A DNA stretch of 64,000 nucleotides from Cryptomeria japonica (GCF_030272615.1 NC_081412.1:548544488-548608487); one strand, 5' to 3'; shown: positions 33,202 to 46,072, numbered from the stretch's first letter. The notes: generated by a model from the letters alone, not told the origin. Numbers and translations are program-made.

Positions 33202-34938
33202 TTTAATTAATTTAATTTTTTTAATTATTTTTTTTATTTTTTTTAAATTAATTTTTTTTAATTAATTATTTTTTTGTTTTTTTGTTTTTTTTTTAATTCC
33301 AATAACTTAAAAAACACATTAAATTTTATTTCCAATAAAATTTATTTCTAGAGAATCTAATTAATACAGATTTTCTCCAAAGTACTAAAATAAAACAATT
33401 TCTCCATAACTTTTAATAACATAATAAATTAAATTAAAATTAAATTCATTACCATAGTAACTAAAAAATTACACAGAGATGTACAAATATTGACAGAACA
33501 ACCATAGCAAAATATCGAAGTAAAATCAAACAAGAGGGAATGATTTGTCTGGTAAACCCCATTCTTTCCAAATCTTGCAATTTTCCATGCACAACAAAAA
33601 TCTTGGTAAAATTTGCCATAATAACTTTTTCCAATTTTCTTAAAATTTAATCTACAAACACCCAAGAAATAACTTCTTTCCATAAACTAGAAATTAACTT
33701 CAGGAATGGACTTTAGCCAAGAACAAGAAATAATCAGATAGGATTTTAAATTGTGAAACATATTAACACACACATCATTCAGAAAGATAAAAGAAATAAA
33801 ATATTTTCTTTAAAACAAACAATCAAAAGAAGCCACCCAACCTTGTATAGCTTTCTTGGAAGAAAGTTTGTAGAAGAGAACCAATCCTTCAACAAGCTTC
33901 CAAATAAATTTCTCTATTTAAACTAAAATAAAGACCTATTCCCCTATTTAAACTAAAATTCTAGGTTCAATAGTTTTTTCTAAAAACCTAAATTTAGAAT
34001 AAAAGTAATTTTATTTTATTTTCTAATTTTATAACAAAAGATAAGCTAACATGCAATAATTTAAAATCATTATTCTTTCTTTTCTTTTCTCATGCAAATT
34101 AATTAATTTTCTAAATAAAGAATTAAAACAATACTTTAATTTCAATTAATTTCTTTATTCATTTATTTATTTATCCTTTTATTCTATTTATTCTTTTATT
34201 ATATTTATTCTTTTATTTATTTAAAATTCTAGGAAACAATAAATGCAATTAATCAAATTTATTTTTCCACTAAAATTTAAATAAAATATATTTCTAACAT
34301 CATGCAGCTTGCAACTTAATTTAATAAAAATAATTTAATTAACTAAATTTATAATCTCAATGCATAAAATGCATAATTCACAAGAATACCAACCATGAGA
34401 TAAATCCATAAATTTAGTTAATTAATTAAATCCACTAAACACACACAACTGAACCTCAAGCAAATACTCATAAAAAAATCAAATGACAAAATACGAAGGT
34501 CGAACAAACTGACTCGATGACCAACTGACAACACTCACATGAGTGTAACTGAGTAAAAAAGGGTCCACTACTATCTCCTCCACTTCCATCAGAAAATATA
34601 ACGCACGCTCAAACCTGTGAAGCCAGGTGGAGATGATACCACGTACCTACCCGATACTTGTACCTGCAATATCGTGCAACACCGAACCACACATGCATAT
34701 ATACAATATAGAAAACATGGTATGCACACTAATGAAAGAGAATCGTGACGTTCCCTATCTCACCGAAACCACACAACATATAATTCCAAATTGCATAAAT
34801 AAAGTAAAATGTCAGTACATAGCAATAATCCATAAAATGTCATAAATCACAAGTACTGAAATACTGCAAATAAATTATGTATCTCATATCTAGATAAAGC
34901 ATGACATAATGTCATATAAGTCTGATTAACACATCATG

Positions 34939-34943
34939 GTAAT
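34939..34943. repeat. Target-site duplication GTAAT, left
   Basis: Identical to 47357-47361 on the far side of the composite element. Confidence 0.85.
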
Positions 34944-36205
34944 TGTAAAGTGGAAAAATTGAACCCTAGTTGTTCTCCCCTCCCCAACTCCAAGGAGAGA
35001 GAAGGGAGAGTCACTAGGGTTGATGGTTATCACTTAGGGGAGACTTTACATTCAAAAGAGGGGTTGAAACCCACAAGATCCAATCCCATGCAATGCAAGA
35101 TTGGATTCTAAATGAGTTTCAAGGGTTAAGACATCAAGGATACCCTCTTTTGTAAAGAATGTAGATGGAAAGATTGAACTAGGAATGCATGTAAAGTAGG
35201 AAAGATTCGCTTATAAATAGAGATAGGGATATGGGATGAAGATGCGGACCTGGAATTAGCAGTAAAATGTCGAGACGGTGCTGTTCTGCAAATTTGAGCG
35301 AAAGTTGACGGGACGATGGCGCCCGGCGTGCACACGGTCCTCCGAAAAATCCGCGAAACGAAGGGGGATCTGTTCGTCTCTGCACAAGGATTCCAGATCT
35401 TCAATTACAACCACGTACCTACAACCTACACACAGAAAAGAGAGGACGATTGGGGGGTTAGGGATGAGGGGTTTGCCTTTAGGTCAAACCCTAGTTTTGG
35501 AATTAACCAAGAAATGAGAATGTTGTAAATGTAAATGTTTGTAATGTAAACAAGTACTGATACCTTGTTGTAAGGATGTTTGTATCCTTACATGTGAAGG
35601 TGTAATGTATGTAGTATGTTGTATGTTGTATGTGATCTCCTCTTCAATGGTTGAATCCTTGTCTTGAATGCAACACTTAGCCTTGAATGGAGACTTAGAA
35701 TGCTTAATTGCTTGAAGGAATGCTTGAATGCGTGAATGTCTGAATGTTTGAATATCGCTTTCGCCTTTTGTTCTTGCTCCTTTCCTTCCTCCTTTTCTAG
35801 GAGAGGAAAAGTAGTTTATATACTTGTCAATTAGGGCTGATAGACTGATTTTCCCGACCTTAGGCTGACCAGGAAACATTATTTTCCAATTTGCAAACTT
35901 AAAGACCCGATGCCCACAAGAGACCGGGCCCAAAATAGGGGCAGAGACCAGGGCGCTGGGCACCATGGTCCTCGGGGACTAGGGCACTGGGTGCCCTAGT
36001 CCTGAAGGACCAGGGCGCTGGGCGCCATGGTCCCACCTCCTGGGAGAGTAGGGTGCAAGGAGGGATCAGGCCAGGGTGCAGAAAAATGCAGTTCTTGGTG
36101 TTATAAACAGGTTTCGGGGTCTCCATTTAGGTTCAACGTTGCGCCGGCATTGTGAAGACCCAAATGCGGTCAAAATTGCAAGTATCACAATTTTAGGATG
36201 CTACA
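34944..36205 (-). repeat. LTR A (outermost 3' LTR), 1262 bp
   Basis: Minus-strand ends TGTAGC and TTTACA. Palindromic U3 repeats lie at 35945-36036 and a TATA-like AGTATATAAAC near 35812-35826. Confidence 0.9.
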
Positions 36206-36565
36206 TTTAGCCCCCACTTTAGCGGGAGTATAAGCGTACGCTCATACTTCCGGTAAAGTACAAGGAAACAACATTGAAAAACTTTCACCACGTCAAGGAG
36301 GCAACATACACCAAGCCCCCAGTGGACTAAGGATCTTACGACTTCGATTCACAAAGTAAAAGGGAAGATCACAAGGGAGAACCATGACTGTTAGTAGTAA
36401 GGTTCCCTCACTATGAGTCATGGAAGAAAGATATCAAAAATTTTCAAGGCAAAGCTAAATTTGTCAAGAAATTTTCAAGTATCTTGAAAAGATATGAACG
36501 GGATGTATGCCCCCCTATGTTAAAGCGATCGCACACGCCTCACCGGGGGTGATTGCTTTAAGGTA

Positions 36566-36865
36566 GTGATACATATAAGAAATGAGAAAGGAGCACGTTA
36601 TCACAAGGATTTAGCCCCCAAATGTGAGATAAGCCCAAGGATAATAGACACAAAACACAAAGCACAAGGTGACTTCACTTTCCTCTGGGTCAGTATGATG
36701 TATGATAATTCATGTATATCATATGTATGTATGCATAATTGTTCTTCATTCCCCAATCAAGGAAGGTCACCTAGAAGAAGGGAACACATGTGTCTTTTGA
36801 GTCAACATGAGAGAGACCAAAAGAGATCTCAATGTTTTGCATCGTCCTCAAGTAGACAACACTAA
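36566..36865 (+). other. Antisense reading frame, 99 codons (copy A)
   Basis: Second occurrence of the frame at 523-828, in the 3' untranslated region of internal A, nearly identical to 41084-41383. Confidence 0.25.
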
Positions 36866-36953
36866 GGACAACAAATAGAAGAATGAGAATAAAATATAGA
36901 AGAAGTAACAAAAGAAATCAAGAGAGGAGGAGAGAGTCTGCTATGCTAATGAA

Positions 36954-37667
36954 CTAGTCTAGCACGTCATCTACCCCCCGATCTTGCTGATCAATATTTC
37001 GGGAAGGTAGGAAACACGCTAGAGGAGGAACATCCAACACAACAGATGGAGCTATCACGAGATCCAAACAAGGGCTATGTTCATATCCCAAGCCACGGTG
37101 TTCTTGTCTAGGAGCTAGGATAAGTGCTTTAGAAGAGGGATTGCCCCCATGACTGGTGATCATAGGTGGAATGTCTTGTATTGAAGTAGTCATTATGTTT
37201 GATGTGAAAGTAGGTATACTAGCAATAGGAGTTGTCAAAGGAATAGAATGATTAACTTGAGTAGGAGGTTGTGTATAACCTAAGGTTTCGGCACAACTTT
37301 TCATAGGCATCACATTCGAATCCACAATGTTTGCAATACCACACAAAATATCAATTCCATTCTTATCACTTTGAACCATACATTTTAGACAATCAATTAA
37401 TGAAAGAGCTTGACTATCGGGGTATTCCTGAGACATCCATTGTCGAAAATCATCAAATTGGTTATCCAATTTTGAAATTTGTTCTACAAAAAGCTCATGG
37501 AGAGATTCTTCATCATTAAGAGGATTAGAGGAATTACCCATGTCCTCGTTAAAAAGGCCATTCAAATTAGGTTCCATCTCCTTGGTAATTACACCTTGGA
37601 AAGACTTAATTCTAAGGCTTCGTCTAACGAGAATAGTGTAAGTAGGGCTTATTGTTGTAAAACTCAT
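36954..37667 (-). pseudogene. Deletion-fused gag frame of copy A, 237 aa
   Basis: Starts MSFTTISPTY like the N-terminal gag frame of copy B. After the ITSHGGNPSS region it jumps in frame to the last 60 or so residues of the gag-protease frame (KALILAPRQEH onward). The junction at about 37129-37140 corresponds to positions 41652 and 44367 of copy B, with AGAA shared at both breakpoints. The gag core, knuckle and protease-like domain are all lost. The frame stays open, so a small disordered fusion protein is possible. Confidence 0.8.
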
Positions 37668-37950
37668 GCACTAAAGAAAGAGAGAAGATTTTGAATTTTA
37701 GAGGTAGCAAATTTCAATAAAACCAGCCAATCTCCTAGATTTAAGCTGTTAAATGCAATCAGGACAATCTCCCGAAATTTCAGAAAAAATGTCTGGGACC
37801 GTGGCGAACGGAGTGCACACGGTCCTCGCAACTTTTTTCGAAATTTTCAGGGATGAAAGTTATGATGATTTTAAAGCTAATCTGAAAAAATTGAGTGATT
37901 TTATGATCTGTAGATAGGCCAAATTAAAGTTGCGATCTCAGAATTGAACC

Positions 37951-38682
37951 CTACCAAGATTGTTGAAAAATGCAAATTTTGAATTTTGAAAAAGAGAGGG
38001 AAACTGAAATTTTGAATTTTATGATTTTAGAAGGAATGCTAAAAGCAATGCAAGTTTCAAAATTTAAAAGTTGACTCGATTTCATGCAAAATTTGATTTT
38101 GAAAGTGGAAATCAAGGTTGTTGCAATTAAACACTTAATTTCAAAAGTCACAAATTGTAAAAATTTGAATAAAGTACTGAAATTTCGAATGAATGCCAAC
38201 ACACTTTTCAGATTTAGGACTGTAAGAAACACAATTTTGATACAAATTTCAATTTCAACAATTTTTGAATGATTAGAAGCCTCAATCCAAGCAATCGCTA
38301 GACCAACTTTGACTTTAATTTTGAAGGTGTTAAAATTGATAAAATCAGCCAATATTCTGGATCTTAGCAGAAAAATACAGTAAGATCTAGCTCCCGAAAT
38401 TTCGGAAAAAATGTCAGGGACGATGGCGCTCGGGGTGCACACAATCCTCGTAACTTTTTTCCAAATTTTTAGGGATGAAAGATATTGTGATTTTATTGCG
38501 GAATCCAAAGTTACAGCCAATTTGGAGGTGTTTTGATCAGTGAAATTATCAGTCAAAGGTTGAATCAAGAAGGTTTTAAACATTAGGGTTTTGACATTTA
38601 ACCACTTAATTTTCAGAATTAAAGCACAAATATGAATTGACAATTTGCAATAGAAGGGTAGATCTGAAACAAGCATTAACAA
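37951..38682 (-). other. Leader reading frame of copy A, 243 codons
   Basis: Open from MLMLVSDLPFYCK to the end, in the sense strand between primer-binding site and gag. The product would be rich in Phe, Ile, Lys and Ser with hydrophobic stretches and no known domain. It spans the GC-rich leader module. It is intact in A and B and frameshifted in copy 1. It could be a real accessory frame or a chance opening. Confidence 0.35.
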
Positions 38683-38837
38683 TTAAACATTTCACAAGCT
38701 CAATTACTAAAAAGGAAAAAGAAAATTTTAGGGTTTTTATGCAATTAGCCTCTAGAATTTGCAAAAGATCAAACATGGAAATACAATTAGGAAAGCAAAA
38801 TTTTCAGATCTAACCATGAATAATCAGAATGAGGATG

Positions 38838-38855
38838 TTCACATCGGGTTCACCA
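38838..38855 (-). promoter_or_regulatory. Primer-binding site of copy A
   Basis: Minus strand TGGTGAACCCGATGTGAA next to the truncated LTR segment. A second identical site lies at 39473-39490, next to LTR B. Confidence 0.7.
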
Positions 38856-38858
38856 AAA

Positions 38859-39493
38859 TGTAAAGCGGAAAATCGAACCCTAGTTGTTCTCCCCTCCCCA
38901 ACTCCAAGGAGAGAGAAGGGAGAGTCACTAGGGTTGATGATTTTCACTTAGGGGGGACTTTACATTCAAAAGAGGGGTTGAAACCCACAAGATCCAATCC
39001 CACGCAATGCAAGATTGGATTCTAAATGAGTTTTAAGGGTTAAGACATCAAGGATACCCTCTTTTGTAAAGAATGTAGATGGAAAGATTGAACTAGGAAT
39101 GCATGTAAAGTAGGAAAGATTCGCTTATAAATAGAGATAGGGATATGGGATGAAGCTGCGGACCTGGAATTAGCAGTAAAATGTCGAGACAGTGTTGTTC
39201 TGAAAATTTGAGCGAAAGTTGACGGGACGATGGCGCCCGTCGTGCACACGGTCCTCCAAAAAATCCGCGAAATGAAGGGGGATCTGTTCGTCTCTACACA
39301 AGGATTCCAGATCTTCAATTACAGCCGCGTACCTGCAACCTACACACACAAAATAGAGGATGATTGGGGGGTTAGGGATGAGGGGTTTGCCTTTAGGTCA
39401 AACCCCAGTTTTGGAATTAACCAAGAAATGAGAATGTTGTAAATGTAAATGTTTGTAATGTAAACAAGGATGTTCACATCGGGTTCACCAAAA
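38859..39493 (-). repeat. 635-bp duplicated segment: partial LTR plus second primer-binding site
   Basis: Holds the first 600-odd plus-strand bases of an LTR, then jumps from GTAAACAAG to GGATGTTCACATCGGG, the primer-site region, and the next full LTR begins at 39494. The period is exactly 635 bp and the copies differ at only a few positions. The junction shows AG microhomology. Confidence 0.88.
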
Positions 39494-40723
39494 TGTAAAG
39501 CGGAAAATCGAACCCTAGTTGTTCTCCCCTCCCCAACTCCAAGGAGAGAGAAGGGAGAGTCACTAGGGTTGATGATTTTCACTTAGGGGGGACTTTACAT
39601 TCAAAAGAGGGGTTGAAACCCACAAGATCCAATCCCACGCAATGCAAGATTGGATTCTAAATGAGTTTTAAGGGTTAAGACATCAAGGATACCCTCTTTT
39701 GTAAAGAATGTAGATGGAAAGATTGAACTAGGAATGCATGTAAAGTAGGAAAGATTCGCTTATAAACAGAGATAGGGATATGGGATGAAGCTGCGGACCT
39801 GGAATTAGCAGTAAAATGTCGAGACGGTGCTGTTCTGAAAATTTGAGCGAAAGTTGACGGGACGATGGCGCCCGTCGTGCACACGGTCCTCCAAAAAATC
39901 CGCGAAATGAAGGGGGATCTGTTCGTCTCTACACAAGGATTCCAGATCTTCAATTACAGCCGCGTACCTACAACCTACACACACAAAATAGAGGATGATT
40001 GGGGGGTTAGGGATGAGGGGTTTGCCTTTAGGTCAAACCCCAGTTTTGGAATTAACCAAGAAATGAGAATGTTGTAAATGTAAATGTTTGTAATGTAAAC
40101 AAGTACTGATGCCTTGTTGTAAGGATGTTTGTATCCTTACATGCGAAGGTGTAATGCATGTATTATGTTGTATTTTGTATGTGATCTCCTCTTCAATGGT
40201 TGAATCCTTGTCTTGAATGCAACACTTAGCCTTGAATGGAGACTTAGAATGCTTAATTGCTTGAAGGAATGCTTGAATGCTTGAATGTCTGAATGTTTGA
40301 ATATCGCTTCCGCCTTTTGTTCTTGCTCCTTTCCTTCCTCCTTTTCTAGGAGAGGAAAAGTAGTTTATATACTTGTCAATTAGGGCTGATAGACTGATTT
40401 TCCCAACCTTAGGCCAACCAAGAAACATTATTTTCCAATTTGCAAACTTAAAGACCCGATGCCCACAAGAGACCGGGCCCAAAATAGGGCCAGGGACCAA
40501 GGCGCTGGGCACCATGGTCCTAGGGGACCAGAGCGCTGGGCGCCATGGTCCCACCTCCTGGGACAGTAGGGTGCAAGGAGGGATCAGGCCAGGGTGCAGA
40601 AAATTGCAGTTCTTGGTGTTATAAACAGGTTTCGGGGTCTCCATTCAGGTTCAACGTTGCGCTGCCATTGTGAAGACCCAAATGCAGTCGAAATTGCAAG
40701 TGTCACAATTTTAGGATGCTACA
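39494..40723 (-). repeat. LTR B (central LTR), 1230 bp
   Basis: Same ends as A and C. It is 32 bp shorter because it carries two rather than three palindromic U3 units (40494-40553). Confidence 0.9.
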
Positions 40724-40738
40724 TTTAGCCCGCACTTT
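40724..40738 (-). promoter_or_regulatory. Polypurine tract of copy B, interrupted
   Basis: Minus strand AAAGTGCGGGCTAAA: the G run found in copies 1 and A carries a C here, which may weaken plus-strand priming. Confidence 0.6.
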
Positions 40739-41083
40739 AGCGGGAGTATAAGCGTACGCTCATACTTCCGGTAAAGTACAAGGAAACAACATTGAAAAAC
40801 TTTCACCACGTCAAGGAGGCAAGATACACCAAGCCCCCAGTGGACTAAGGATCTTACGACTTCGATTGACAAAGTAAAAGGGAAGATCACAAGGGAGAAC
40901 CATGACTGTTAGTAGTAATGTTCCCTCACTATGAGTCATGGAAGAAAGATATCAAAAATTTTCAAGGCAAAGCTAAATTTGTCAAGAAATTTTCAAGTAT
41001 CTTGAAAAGATATGAATGAGATGTATGCCCCCCTACGTTAAAGCGATCGCACACGCCTCACCGGGGGTGATTGCTTTAAGGTA

Positions 41084-41383
41084 GTGATACATATAAGAAA
41101 TGAGAAAGGAGCACGTTATCACAAGGATTTAGCCCCCAAGTGTGAGATAAGCCCAAGGATAATAGACACAAAACACAAAGCACAAGGTGACTTCACTTTC
41201 CTCGGGGTCAGTATGATGTATGATAATTCATGTATATCATATGTATGTATGCATAATTGTTCTTCATTCCCCAATCAAGGAAGGTCACCTAGAAGAAGGG
41301 AACACATGTGTCTTTTGAGTCAACATGAGAGAGACCAAAAGAGATCTCAATGTTTTGCATCGTCCTCAAGTAGACAACACTAA
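41084..41383 (+). other. Antisense reading frame, 99 codons (copy B)
   Basis: Third occurrence of the frame at 523-828. Confidence 0.25.
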
Positions 41384-41471
41384 GGACAACAAATAGAAGA
41401 ATGAGAATAAAATATAGAAGAAGTAACAAAAGAAATCAAGAGAGGAGGAGAGAGTCTGCTATGCTAATGAA

Positions 41472-44048
41472 CTAGTCTAGCACGTCATCTACCCCCCGAT
41501 CTTGCTGATCAATATTTCGGGAAGGTAGGAAACACGCTAGAGGATGAACATCCAACACAACAGATGGAGCTATCACGAGATCCAAACAAGGGCTATGTTC
41601 ATATCCCTTGAAGCCACGGTGTTCTTTTCTAGGAGCTAGGATAAGTGCTTTAGAAAATTCGTTAGATAAATGGTTATCAACATCAACATATTCACACTCA
41701 CTATCAGAATGAACAAGAGTAACATTTTCATCATGAATAGTATTTTCATCTATATCATCATCAAGATTTATAAAAATAGGATCTTTAACTCGCACAGGAT
41801 CAAGACCATCATGCATCTTATGTTTAGGAGATTTCGGCTCAATCGTCAGCTGAGGAGAAAATGGAATAATACTGGCTGAAGGTGTTTTTTGGGATTGCAA
41901 AGTTTGAGCTCTAAGATGACGCTTTCGTCGGTGTTCACGTGCAGAATGATTTCATCTAGTCTTAGTAGGAAGTAGAGAAGATTGAGGAGGAGGAATGTTC
42001 TCATCCTTATCACTTCGGTGTTTAGGCTGTGGTCTCCTGGGTTGAACAATAGGAGAAGAGGAAGGTCTCTTCTCTCCATAAGAGGAAGGAGGAGGAACTG
42101 CTCCATATAAGGGAGGAATATTTGGTTTAGGAAGGAGACCAAGCCCCTCATGACGAGGAGGTATAGGTCTACTTTTAGGAAGTTTATTAGATATAGGCAT
42201 AATCACATTCATAGGAATGGGTTGGGAATCTTCTTGAGGAAAGACATTAGTTTTATCTTTCAAGGGAAGAACTTCCTTCTCAAGAACGATAGGAATGTCA
42301 AGTTTGGGTGTTCTAGGTTCACTTAAAGATAGGATCATATCTTTCTTCCACTTTTGATAAGATTTGAAAAGATCATCACTTCGCGGAGGAAGAGATTGGA
42401 ATTGTTTAGGCCAAAAGTAATCAATAGGAACGCTAGAAGTTCTTTCAGCTGGTTTAAAGAGACTATGATTGACAGTAACAACTTCACCATTATGGGGAAA
42501 TTTCAAACACTTGTGAATAGGAGAAGCAATAGCTTTCATGGAAGATAGCCAAGGATAGCCTACCTTCACATGAAATTGTTCGGATGATGGAATAATAGCA
42601 AAGTCCACATCAAGGGATTTGTTATGGACCTCAATAGGTAATGTAATAGAACCAATTGCAGGAGAAGAAAATGCATCAAATAGTTTCACAACCACATTTG
42701 TTTCATCATAGATCACTTGATTCAATTGCAAAGTAAAAAGAAATTCTTCAGTAATGATATTAACCATACAAGAAGGATCAATAAGCACTCCACGGCAAGG
42801 TGTATTCTTGACTTTTGCAACTATATATAAAGGACCATCAAGTGCCCTGATAGTTTCACTGGAATCAAATGTGATGGAAAGTTCTTTAGGGATTTTCTGC
42901 TACTCCACAAAGTTAATCACATTCGGAGTCATGGACACAAGATCATCAGGTGAGACAGAGGAATCAGTAGTATCAATCGCATTAGAGGTATGAGAAGGCA
43001 ACGGATCAGTAAAAATCTTAAGATTTTGGTTAGGAGGAGCTACAGATGTGTTGCCTTTATCATTCACACCAGAAACAGAAATAGTATTATTATCAATCAA
43101 ATCTTGAATTTTACCTTTTAAAGCAAAACATTTTTCAGTATCATGCCCAGGTTGACGATGAAATTGACAAAAAGATTTGTTATCAAAGTAGGGCGAATTA
43201 ATCTTTGCAGGATCTATTTGCCTTATAGGAGGAAGAGTAAGCACATTTTGTTCCAATAACTTATTCATAATACTATGCAATGATTCATTCAAAGGAGTAA
43301 ATTTTCTTTCTTTCTTGAAAAACTTAGAAATAGGAGGCACACCTGATGCCGCATTCACATTGTTGTTGATGATGTTTTCATTGAATTTAATGGACTCTCT
43401 GTTCGTTTTAAACTTCCCAAATGGTTGTTGACTACTATCACCCTTATCACTCAGAGCCATAGGATTTGCTTGTTCCATTTGACTCACAGTCAGTTGATAA
43501 TTGTGAAGAGTTGCGCACAACTGTTGGAAAGAAGTAAACTCAGAAAACAGAAGTTTTTCTCTAATATCTTTTTGTAAATTAGAAATAAAGATTCTTTGAA
43601 TATCATTGTCAGGCACTGGAAAAGAAATTTCAGCATACAAATGCTTATATCTACCAATGAAATCAATCACTTTTTCTTTAACACCTTGTTTACAATGCAT
43701 TAAATCAATCAAAGTAACTCTAGGACTTATATTGTTTTGAAATTGTTGAATAAAAGCATTTGCAAGTTGTTCGAAAGAAGTAATAGAATAGGAAGGCAAC
43801 GAGCAATACCATTGTAGGGCTTTATCTCTGAATGTTCTAGTAAACAGTTTTGCAAGCAACCTTTGGTCATAAGCAAAATTAGTACATATTGTTTGAAAGG
43901 TCTTAACATGTGTTAGAGGATCACCCTTACCATTATAAAGCTCCAAATGCGGAATTTCAACATGTTTAGGGGGGATAGCTCGAACAATGTCAAGAGAAAG
44001 TGGGCTCGCAACATCAAATGTGGGCACACTAAACTTAGATTGATTCAT
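41472..44048 (-). pseudogene. Gag-protease frame of copy B with two stop codons
   Basis: Collinear and in one frame with the intact 862-residue protein of copy 1. It is split into 42900-44048 (gag core and knuckle), about 41952-42899 (protease-like region) and 41472-41900 (basic C-terminal part). The stop at 42900 replaces a Gln codon of copy 1 (CAG to TAG). The stop at 41952 replaces an Arg codon (CGA to TGA). Both are C-to-T changes. A 12-base in-frame deletion also removes the Ala-rich part after RLRAQ. Confidence 0.88.
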
Positions 44049-44063
44049 AGAGGCAATTTGTTG

Positions 44064-44903
44064 CTACAAAGAAGAGACAGTTTGTGCAAGATTGTTAATG
44101 GTCGCTTCAGTCGAAGAGTTCATATTAGACGTGTTAGATTGTGATGGAGGTGTTATGTTATTGAAAGAAGGTAGAGAGTAAGGTGGTGGGACACTATGAT
44201 AGTTATTCATAGGAGATGATTGGAAAGGAGGAAGACTACAAGGAGGAATGGAAGGGTTAAATGAATTGCCCCCTTGCGTCATGTTCATTTGTGGAGATAT
44301 AATAGGGACACTCATTGAAGGAATGAATGAAGAAGTCGGATTCAATGAAGGAAGAGGGTTGATTGAAGAAGAGGGATTGCCCCCATGACTGGTGATCATA
44401 GGTGGAATGTCTTGTATTGAAGTAGTCATTATGTTTGATGTGAAAGTAGGTATACTAGCAATAGGAGTTGTCAAAGGAATAGAATGATTAACTTGAGTAG
44501 GAGGTTGTGTATAACCTAAGGTTTCGGCACAACTTTTCATAGGCATCACATTCGAATCCACAATGTTTGCAATACCACACAAAATATCAATTCCATTCTT
44601 ATCACTTTGAACCATACATTTTAGACCATCAATTAATGAAAGAGCTTGACTATCAGGGTATTCCTGAGACATCCATTGTCGAAAATCATCAAATTGGTTA
44701 TCCAATTTTGAAATTTGTTCTACAAAAAGCTCATGGAGAGATTCTTCATCATTAAGAGGATTAGAGGAATTACCCATGTCCTCGTTAAAAAGGCCATTCA
44801 AATTAGGTTCCATCTCCTTGGTAATTACACCTTGGAAAGACTTAATTCTAAGGCTTTGTCTAACGAGAATAGTGTAAGTAGGGCTTATTGTTGTAAAACT
44901 CAT
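44064..44903 (-). CDS. Gag N-terminal segment of copy B, 279 aa
   Basis: Starts MSFTTISPTYTILV, giving 30 more residues than copy 1, and ends at UAG 44064-44066 in the same TTG-UAG-CAA-CAA context. The Ser/Pro/Asn-rich second half is nearly identical to copy 1. It continues in phase into the gag-protease frame after the stop. Confidence 0.65.
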   Translation of the reverse strand: MSFTTISPTYTILVRQSLRIKSFQGVITKEMEPNLNGLFNEDMGNSSNPLNDEESLHELFVEQISKLDNQFDDFRQWMSQEYPDSQALSLIDGLKCMVQSDKNGIDILCGIANIVDSNVMPMKSCAETLGYTQPPTQVNHSIPLTTPIASIPTFTSNIMTTSIQDIPPMITSHGGNPSSSINPLPSLNPTSSFIPSMSVPIISPQMNMTQGGNSFNPSIPPCSLPPFQSSPMNNYHSVPPPYSLPSFNNITPPSQSNTSNMNSSTEATINNLAQTVSSL

Positions 44904-45186
44904 GCACTAAAGAAAGAGAGAAGATTTTGAATTTTAGAGGTAGCAAATTTCAATAAAACCAGCCAATCTCCTAGATTTAAGCTGTTAAATGCAATCAGGA
45001 CAATCTCCCGAAATTTCAGAAAAAATGTCTGGGACCGTGGCGAACGGAGTGCACACGGTCCTCGCAACTTTTTTCGAAATTTTCAGGGATGAAAGTTATG
45101 ATGATTTTAAAGCTAATCTGAAAAAATTGAGTGATTTTATGATCTGTAGATAGGCCAAATTAAAGTTGCGATCTCAGAATTGAACC

Positions 45187-45918
45187 CTACCAAGATTGTT
45201 GAAAAATGCAAATTTTGAATTTTGAAAAAGAGAGGGAAACTGAAATTTTGAATTTTATGATTTTAGAAGGAATGCTAAAAGCAATGCAAGTTTCAAAATT
45301 TAAAAGTTGACTCGATTTCATGCAAAATTTGATTTTGAAAGTGGAAATCAAGGTTGTTGCAATTAAACACTTAATTTCAAAAGTCACAAATTGTAAAAAT
45401 TTGAATAAAGTACTGAAATTTCGAATGAATGCCAACACACTTTTCAGATTTAGGACTGTAAGAAACACAATTTTGATACAAATTTCAATTTCAACAATTT
45501 TTGAATGATTAGAAGCCTCAATCCAAGCAATCACTAGACCAACTTTGAATTTAATTTTGAAGGTGTTAAAATTGATAAAATCAGCCAAAATTCTGGATCT
45601 TAGCAGAAAAATACAGTAAGATCTAGCTCCCGAAATTTCGGAAAAAATGTCGGGGACGATGGCTCTCGGGGTGCACATGGTCCTCGTAACTTTTTTCCAA
45701 ATTTTTAGGGATGAAAGATATTGTGATTTTATTGCGGAATCCAAAGTTACAGCCAATTTGGAGGTGTTTTGATCAGTGAAATTATCAGTCAAAGGTTGAA
45801 TCAAGAAGGTTTTAAAAATTAGGGTTTCGACATTTAACCACTTAATTTTCAGAATTAAAGCACAAATATGAATTGACAATTTGCAATAGAAGGGTAGATC
45901 TGAAACAAGCATTAACAA
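45187..45918 (-). other. Leader reading frame of copy B, 243 codons
   Basis: Nearly identical to 37951-38682. Begins MLMLVSDLPFYCK about 150 bases inside the primer-binding site. Confidence 0.35.
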
Positions 45919-46072
45919 TTAAACATTTCACAAGCTCAATTACTAAAAAGGAAAAAGAAAATTTTAGGGTTTTTATGCAATTAGCCTCTAAAATTTGCAA
46001 AAGATCAAACATGGAAATACAATTAGGAAAGCAAAATTTTCAGATCTAACCATGAATAATCAGAATGAGGAT

